From assembly GCA_900540895.1 (NCBI GenBank), contig UQHV01000004.1, positions 59,415-123,414 on the forward strand: 64,000 nucleotides of DNA. Reading direction: 5' to 3'. Each line of letters begins with the position of its first letter. Positions within the stretch are counted from its first letter, which is position 1. The translations under genes were made by a program, and so were the position numbers. Origin of the DNA: an uncultured Collinsella sp. (GTDB taxonomy: Bacteria > Actinomycetota > Coriobacteriia > Coriobacteriales > Coriobacteriaceae). A model generated the notes under the pieces. That model searched no databases, was not told the origin of the DNA, and saw nothing but the letters and a program-made list of their open reading frames with translations. Below are positions 58,994 through 64,000 of this stretch, piece by piece.

Positions 58994-60475
58994 ATGCGCC
59001 AGGGTTTCGACAACGCGAAGTATATCGAGCTGCAGGCTGCTCACATTAAGGAGCGCATCTCGCAGTTTGGTGGCAAGCTCTATTTGGAGTTTGGCGGTAA
59101 GCTGTTCGATGACTATCATGCGAGCCGCGTGCTGCCGGGTTTTGAACCGGACAGCAAGTTCCGCATGCTCAAGAGCATCGCCGACGATGTCGAGGTTATC
59201 ATCGCGATCAACGCGAACCACATCGAGAAAAACAAGGCTCGTGGTGACCTTGGCATTACCTATGACGAGGACGTTTTGCGCCTGGTCGATCTGTTCCGAG
59301 GGAATGGGTTTGCCGTCGCGGCTGTGGTCATCACCCAGTATGCCGGCCAGCCTGCTGCCGATGTGTTCCGCAACCGCCTGAACGCGCTCGGTATTCCCGC
59401 CAAGCTGCACTATCCCATCGAGGGGTATCCGCACGATGTCGATCTGATCGTGTCCGACGATGGCTACGGCAAGAACGAGTTTGTCGAGACCACGCGTCCG
59501 CTCGTTGTCGTGACGGCACCCGGCCCCGGCTCGGGCAAGCTCGCTACTTGCCTCTCGCAGCTGTATCACGAGCATAAGCACGGTACCGCCGCCGGCTATG
59601 CCAAGTTCGAGACCTTCCCGGTCTGGAATCTTCCTCTGACGCATCCGGTCAATATTGCCTACGAGGCCGCCACGGCTGACCTCGACGACGCCAATATCAT
59701 CGATTCGTTCCACCTTGAGGCCTACAACAAGACCACGGTCAACTACAACCGCGACGTCGAGGCCTTCCCGGTAGTCCGTGCCCTGATGGAAAAGATCCTG
59801 GGCAAGAGCCCCTACCAGAGCCCTACGGACATGGGCGTCAATATGGTCGGCTTTGCCATCACCGATGACGATGCCTGCCGCGACGCATCCAAGATGGAGA
59901 TTGTCCGCCGCTACTTTACCGCGGTCGAAAATGTGCGCCGTACCGGCGTGGGCGATGAGCAAGTCGATCGTCTCAAGATTATTATGAAGAAAGCCGGCAT
60001 CGATAAGAACTACTCACCGGCGCGCTCGGCGGCCCTCACCAGGGAGCAGCTGACGGGTGGTCCCGTGGGTGCCATGGTCATGCCCGATGGCTCCGTGGTG
60101 ACCGGTAAGACCTCCACGCGCCTGGGCGCCGCAAGTTCGCTCATTATGAACGCCCTCAAGCATGTCTCGGGCGTCGACCTTGAGCTCGAGGTCATTAGCG
60201 ATGAGGCGATCGAGCCCATCAGCAAGCTCAAGACGCATTTTCTCGGCAGCAAAAACCCGCGCCTTCACACCGACGAGACGCTTATGGCGCTGTCGATCAC
60301 CTCGGCCACGAGTGAGACGGCCGCTCGCGTCCTTTCGGGTCTGGAGCAGTTGCGCGGTTGCGATGCCTTCTTTAGCGTGATCATCTCGCCGACGGACGAG
60401 ACGGTACTGCGCAAACTGGGTATCAACGTGTGCTGCGAGCCCAAGTTTGAGCGCCGCGGTTTCTTCCATCGCTAA
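58994..60475 (+). CDS. DUF1846 family protein
   Basis: 493 residues, end-to-end DUF1846: FDNAKYIELQAAHIKERIS, KLYLEFGGKLFDDYHASRVL, VTAPGPGSGKLATCLSQLYH (P-loop-like GPGSGK), NRDVEAFPVVRALMEKILG, SPTDMGVNMVGFAI, and VMPDGSVVTGKTS. The family is widespread in Firmicutes and Actinobacteria; structures exist but no function is known to me. The ATG at 58994 follows GGGAG. Stand-alone gene with terminator. Confidence 0.9.
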   Translation: MRQGFDNAKYIELQAAHIKERISQFGGKLYLEFGGKLFDDYHASRVLPGFEPDSKFRMLKSIADDVEVIIAINANHIEKNKARGDLGITYDEDVLRLVDLFRGNGFAVAAVVITQYAGQPAADVFRNRLNALGIPAKLHYPIEGYPHDVDLIVSDDGYGKNEFVETTRPLVVVTAPGPGSGKLATCLSQLYHEHKHGTAAGYAKFETFPVWNLPLTHPVNIAYEAATADLDDANIIDSFHLEAYNKTTVNYNRDVEAFPVVRALMEKILGKSPYQSPTDMGVNMVGFAITDDDACRDASKMEIVRRYFTAVENVRRTGVGDEQVDRLKIIMKKAGIDKNYSPARSAALTREQLTGGPVGAMVMPDGSVVTGKTSTRLGAASSLIMNALKHVSGVDLELEVISDEAIEPISKLKTHFLGSKNPRLHTDETLMALSITSATSETAARVLSGLEQLRGCDAFFSVIISPTDETVLRKLGINVCCEPKFERRGFFHR

Positions 60476-60509
60476 GTTTGAAGCACCGCGGTAATTGCAT
60501 TGCATTTTG

Positions 60510-60542
60510 GCCGTACCGGGTTAGCGCCCGGTACGGCTTTTT
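60510..60542 (+). terminator. Terminator after the DUF1846 gene
   Basis: GCCGTACCGGG (60510-60520) / CCCGGTACGGC (60527-60537) then TTTTT. Confidence 0.92.
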
Positions 60543-60731
60543 AATCAACAAAGCGCCTATTTCGGCGAAAAATAGCTGTTTACCTGCCTGGAAACAATTT
60601 GAGCGGTATACAATAACCGTAACTGTTTCATCCTTAGCGGGATGCCGCATGATGGATATTACCTGCCATCGTGAGGTGTGTCGGTCGCGCACGGCGCGTT
60701 AGATGCTCGTGCTCGGTTTGAGGAGGCTGCT

Positions 60732-61070
60732 ATGGCGGGCAAGGGTCGTGCGAGTGTCAACGATATGAAGCGTGTCGAGGTGCTGGTGTTGATGGAGATC
60801 GACCAGCAAACTGAAGACAATGGCGGGCCGTATGGTTTCTCGCGCAAAACGCTTGCCGAGCGCGTGGGGGTTTCGCCGTATCGTGCCCGCGCCGCAATCG
60901 ATCGCTTGGATTCCGAAGGCATGATCGATGTCGTCTCGCGTTATAGCGACGACGGCGGTCAGCTTGCAAATGGCATTTGCCTCACCGAACGTGGCGAATG
61001 GTATCTTGAGGGCGTCCGTACCGGCATGCTCGTTCAAGAAATGCTTGAGGACGCGGTTGCTGATCGATAG
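60732..61070 (+). CDS. Winged-helix DNA-binding protein
   Basis: 112 residues from the ATG at 60732, preceded by GAGGAGG; an in-frame extension to 60678 has no binding site. A winged helix is seen in YGFSRKTLAERVGVSPYRAR, AAIDRLDSEGMIDVVSRYSD and GGQLANGICLTERGEWYL. Probably a small transcriptional regulator; the regulon is unknown. Upstream a 17-codon frame (60650-60703) is not convincing. Confidence 0.7.
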   Translation: MAGKGRASVNDMKRVEVLVLMEIDQQTEDNGGPYGFSRKTLAERVGVSPYRARAAIDRLDSEGMIDVVSRYSDDGGQLANGICLTERGEWYLEGVRTGMLVQEMLEDAVADR

Positions 61071-61094
61071 CAGCATGTAACCCTTGCCATAGCG

Positions 61095-61124
61095 ACGCCG
61101 CCTGGGAAACCGGGCGGCGTTTTG
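61095..61124 (+). terminator. Terminator after the winged-helix gene
   Basis: ACGCCGCC (61095-61102) / GGCGGCGT (61113-61120) then TTTG. Confidence 0.8.
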
Positions 61125-61161
61125 TTTCAAGATTGAGAAATGCAATCGCACGCGAGAAAAA

Positions 61162-61193
61162 TTGCGAACGGTCCGCGGCGCGAGTATTACAAT
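61162..61193 (+). promoter_or_regulatory. Predicted pyrG promoter
   Basis: TTGCGA (61162-61167) with TATTAC at 17 nt or TACAAT (61188-61193) at 20 nt; 56 nt before the ATG. Confidence 0.4.
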
Positions 61194-61248
61194 GAAGACC
61201 CGTAAGATGTGGATAAACAACTTCTACGGGAAGCGCAGGTAACTCAAT

Positions 61249-62910
61249 ATGACCAAGCATGTGTTCGTGACCGGCGGCGTGGTTTCATCTCTGGGCAAGG
61301 GTATTACCGCGGCCTCGCTGGGCCGTCTGCTCAAGTCGCGCGGCTACAAGGTAACGATGCAAAAGGCCGACCCGTATCTGAACGTCGACCCCGGCACCAT
61401 GAGCCCGTTCCAGCATGGTGAGGTCTTTGTGACCGAGGACGGTTACGAGTCCGATCTGGACCTGGGCCACTACGAGCGCTTTATTGACGAGAACCTGACC
61501 CGCGATTCCAACTTTACGACTGGTGCCATCTATAAGAGCCTGATCGCCCGTGAACGTCGCGGTGACTTTTTGGGCGGCACCGTGCAGGTGATTCCGCACG
61601 TCACGAACGCCATTAAGGATAAGTTCCGTCGTATTGAGGAGCAGACCGGCTCCGACGTGGTCATCACTGAGTTGGGCGGCACCATCGGTGACATCGAGTC
61701 GCAGCCGTTTGTCGAGGCCATTCGTCAGTATCGCAAGGAGGCCGGCCCCGAGAACGTCTGCTACATCCACGTGTCGCTCGTTCCCTATATCGCCGCCGCC
61801 CACGAGGTCAAGACCAAGCCGACGCAGCACTCCGTTAAGGAGCTCCGCAGCTTTGGTATCCAGCCCGATATTATCGTTCTGCGCTCCGATCACCATATCG
61901 ACGATGCCATCCGCGGCAAGATTGCAAGCTTCTGCGACGTCGACACCGACTGTGTCTTTACCAACGAGGACTGCGCGAGCATCTACGATGTTCCGCAGCT
62001 GCTCGCCGAGCAGGACTTTGACCTGCGCATTTGCGAGCGTCTGGGTCTGGACCCGCGTGAGCGCGACATGAGCGAGTGGAACGAGTTCCTGCGCAAGCAG
62101 AACCATGCCAACCAGCACGCCGACAAGGTGAAGATCGCCGTCGTGGGCAAGTATACGCAGCTGCCCGATGCCTACCTGTCGGTTATCGAGGCCCTGCACC
62201 ACGCGGGCGTGTTCTACGATCGCCACGTTGACGTGCAGCTGGTCGATGGCGAGAGCCTCGACGAGCAGAACGTCTCCGAGGTCCTGGGTGACGCCTCGGG
62301 CATCTTGGTCCCTGGCGGCTTTGGCAAGCGCGCCCTGGAGGGCAAGATCCTCGCGGCCGAGTTCGCCCGCGAGCACAAGATTCCGTATCTGGGCATTTGC
62401 CTGGGTATGCAGGTAGCCGTGTGCGAGTTCGCCCGCAACGTGGTCGGCCTTGCCGGCGCCAGCTCTTCCGAGTTCGATCCGGACGGCCCGTATAGTGTCA
62501 TCGACCTGATGAGCTCGCAGGAGGACGTGACCGAGAAGGGCGGCACCATGCGCCTGGGCGCCTATCCGTGCAAGCTCGCCGCCGATACCCTCGCGCGCGA
62601 GGCATACGGCGAGGAGCTCGTCTACGAGCGTCACCGTCACCGTTTTGAGTTCAACAACGCCTTCCGTGACCAGCTCGAGGACGCCGGTCTGGTTATCTCG
62701 GGTCTTTCGCCCGACGAGCGTCTGGTCGAGATGGTCGAGCTGCCGCGCGACGTACATCCGTGGTATGTGGCCACCCAGGCTCATCCCGAGTTCAAGAGCC
62801 GCCCGACCAACCCGCAGCCGCTGTTCCGCGAGTTCGTACGCGCCTCGATCGGCCAGCATGAGGGCGTCGATCGCTTGCAGGTGACGCCCAAGAACCTCGC
62901 TACGGACTAA
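61249..62910 (+). CDS. pyrG: CTP synthase
   Basis: 553 residues. N-terminal synthase: KHVFVTGGVVSSLGKGITAA, KADPYLNVDPGTMSPFQHGE, ITELGGTIGDIES. C-terminal glutaminase: VPGGFGKRALEGKI, catalytic Cys in LGICLGMQVAVCEFARN, and the His/Glu of THPEF-type QAHPEFKSRP. Makes CTP from UTP, ATP and glutamine. The stop is 2 nt before the xerD start, indicating an operon. Confidence 0.97.
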   Translation: MTKHVFVTGGVVSSLGKGITAASLGRLLKSRGYKVTMQKADPYLNVDPGTMSPFQHGEVFVTEDGYESDLDLGHYERFIDENLTRDSNFTTGAIYKSLIARERRGDFLGGTVQVIPHVTNAIKDKFRRIEEQTGSDVVITELGGTIGDIESQPFVEAIRQYRKEAGPENVCYIHVSLVPYIAAAHEVKTKPTQHSVKELRSFGIQPDIIVLRSDHHIDDAIRGKIASFCDVDTDCVFTNEDCASIYDVPQLLAEQDFDLRICERLGLDPRERDMSEWNEFLRKQNHANQHADKVKIAVVGKYTQLPDAYLSVIEALHHAGVFYDRHVDVQLVDGESLDEQNVSEVLGDASGILVPGGFGKRALEGKILAAEFAREHKIPYLGICLGMQVAVCEFARNVVGLAGASSSEFDPDGPYSVIDLMSSQEDVTEKGGTMRLGAYPCKLAADTLAREAYGEELVYERHRHRFEFNNAFRDQLEDAGLVISGLSPDERLVEMVELPRDVHPWYVATQAHPEFKSRPTNPQPLFREFVRASIGQHEGVDRLQVTPKNLATD

Positions 62911-62912
62911 GG

Positions 62913-63854
62913 GTGCCGGCGAATAAGGAACATACCGAAGCTACTCCCTCGTCGCTCGCCGTGGCGGCGGGGGAGTATCTCGATTACCTCGCGGTCGAGC
63001 GGGGCTTGGCGCGCAACACGATTTCGGCCTATCGTCGTGACCTGACGACGTACTGCGCCTATCTGGAGCGGGCTGACATTGCGTCTTTTGAAGATGTGAG
63101 CCGTCAGGTCGTGGAGGGCTTTGTTGCCGATCGCCGCGACGGAGGCTATTCCGATGCCTCGGTGGAGCGCGCGCTTGCTGCCGTGAAGGGCCTGCATGCC
63201 TTTTTGGTGCGCGATGGGGCCGTGGCCCAAAACCCGACGGCGGCGTTGCGCCTGCCTAAAAAGGCTGAGCGTTTGCCGGAGTATCTATCGGTGGAGGATG
63301 TCTCGGCGCTGCTCGATCAAGACTTCCCCGAGGGCGAGATGGGCTTGCGCGACCATGCCATCTTGGAAGTGCTCTACGGATGCGGTTTACGTGTGAGCGA
63401 GTTGGTGGGGCTCGATGTGGGCGATATCCATATCGACGATGGCTTTGTGCTCGTTCGCGGTAAGGGCTCAAAGGAACGCCTGTCACCGCTGGTGGGAAGC
63501 GCGGCGCGAGCTCTGACGCTCTATGTAACTGAGGGGCGTTCTCGCTTGGCGGCCCATGCCCGCGGAACCGAGACCTCGGCGGTCTTTTTAAATAAGAACG
63601 GCCGCCGTCTGTCGCGCCAGGGCATTCATGCCATCTGTGAGCGCTACGGGCGCCAGGTGGGGCTGGTGGGACTCCATCCCCACACGCTGCGTCACTCCTT
63701 TGCCACCCATATGCTTGCGGGCGGCGCAGACCTCCGTGTGCTACAGGAGATCTTGGGACATGCCGATATATCGACCACGCAGGTCTACACGCATGTCGAC
63801 CGAACGCAACTGACCGAGGTCTATCTGGCGGCGCATCCGCTAGCACATCGCTAG
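62913..63854 (+). CDS. xerD: Tyrosine recombinase XerD
   Basis: 313 residues from a GTG at 62913, two bases after pyrG. N-terminal SAM-like domain (EYLDYLAVERGLARNTISAY, RRDLTTYCAYLE), catalytic domain with R in YGCGLRVSELVGLDV, K in RGKGSKERLSPL, H-x-x-R in HPHTLRHSFATHML, H in LGHADISTTQVYTHVD, with Tyr as nucleophile. 300-residue class and sequence fit XerD-type dimer resolution at dif rather than an integrase. No phage genes are nearby. Confidence 0.93.
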   Translation: MPANKEHTEATPSSLAVAAGEYLDYLAVERGLARNTISAYRRDLTTYCAYLERADIASFEDVSRQVVEGFVADRRDGGYSDASVERALAAVKGLHAFLVRDGAVAQNPTAALRLPKKAERLPEYLSVEDVSALLDQDFPEGEMGLRDHAILEVLYGCGLRVSELVGLDVGDIHIDDGFVLVRGKGSKERLSPLVGSAARALTLYVTEGRSRLAAHARGTETSAVFLNKNGRRLSRQGIHAICERYGRQVGLVGLHPHTLRHSFATHMLAGGADLRVLQEILGHADISTTQVYTHVDRTQLTEVYLAAHPLAHR

Positions 63855-63886
63855 CACCTCGCTGACCTGCATATTTATAAATATTA

Positions 63887-63956
63887 AATGGGACGGGCCC
63901 CAGATTGCCGAGACGCACTTTTGCGCGCATGGGCAATCTGGGGCCCGTCCCATTTT
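63887..63956. terminator. 24-bp perfect palindrome, terminator after xerD
   Basis: Perfect 24-bp stem (63887-63910 / 63933-63956) starting AAATGGGACGGG and ending CCCGTCCCATTT, loop 22 nt, T-rich tail. Related by its GGGACGGG core to the palindrome at 46839-46892. No gene is seen from 63957 to the end of the window. Confidence 0.8.
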
Positions 63957-64000
63957 TCGCCAGACACCGACGCGGTGGTGGGCCGTGTGTACCGTGGGCG

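Noticed and set aside
60650..60703. 17-codon frame before the winged-helix gene
   Set aside because: No clear ribosome binding site and no repeated regulatory codons, so not a convincing leader peptide.
62913..63854. XerD-like gene as a phage or island integrase
   Set aside because: Sequence, length and coupling to pyrG fit chromosomal XerD; no att repeats, phage genes or tRNA nearby.
1..64000. CRISPR arrays, rRNA, tRNA, insertion sequences
   Set aside because: No regularly spaced repeats, cloverleaf sequences, rRNA-like stretches or transposase genes were seen.

Overview
This 64 kb window is a GC-rich bacterial chromosome segment. Its gene content points to a fermentative gut actinobacterium of the Coriobacteriia, most likely Collinsella or a close relative. 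That placement is inferred from L-lactate dehydrogenase, acetate kinase and phosphotransacetylase, an arginine deiminase (ADI) locus, the N-acetyl branch of diaminopimelate (DAP) synthesis, and UDP-galactopyranose mutase. No rRNA, tRNA, CRISPR array, insertion sequence or prophage was seen.

Layout. (1) Positions 1-4040 form an AT-rich, probably acquired island: a DUF2087 protein, an MFS exporter, a B12-binding radical SAM enzyme split by a one-base frameshift, and a 36-codon gene with a strong ribosome binding site. It looks like a small peptide-modification (RiPP-type) locus. (2) 4.2-11 kb is ordinary chromosome: nadE, an aminotransferase, ldh, a DUF2974 hydrolase between two direct repeats, and a nucleoid-associated protein. 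(3) 11.2-16.6 kb is the lysine/DAP block. A lysine riboswitch precedes an in-frame lysA-dapA fusion, then dapB and dapH, with a probable deacetylase gene divergent. (4) 16.7-24.6 kb holds a HigBA toxin-antitoxin, small membrane proteins, an HTH/protein kinase pair, a coiled-coil cell-wall protein, a MOSC protein, and an ATP-grasp ligase next to an aspartate/glutamate racemase. (5) 24.7-28.2 kb on the minus strand is an ECF transporter operon whose TrpP-like S component follows a leader peptide with three Trp codons and an attenuator. (6) 28.3-38 kb holds a C69 peptidase, a lipid kinase with a 30-codon partner, RNase D, a Zn peptidase, xseAB, a HIT protein, a LysR regulator and an MFS transporter. 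(7) 38-41.7 kb carries two tandem acetate kinase paralogues convergent with pta. (8) 41.9-51 kb carries glf plus a glycosyltransferase, then minus-strand housekeeping genes ending with polyphosphate kinase. (9) 51.3-58.5 kb is the ADI region: two arcA copies that appear identical, an aminotransferase between them, arcB and an arcD-like antiporter. No carbamate kinase gene is present. (10) 59-64 kb holds a DUF1846 protein, a winged-helix protein, pyrG and xerD.

The least expected material is intergenic. Three copies of one structured repeat (about 11.1, 27.3 and 58.7 kb) keep the same helices while changing the bases in them. A second, unrelated long-palindrome family has two inverted copies around 44.2-44.5 kb. 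Both arcA promoters carry a pair of CCGTTC hexamers exactly 21 bp apart at the same distance from the -10 box.
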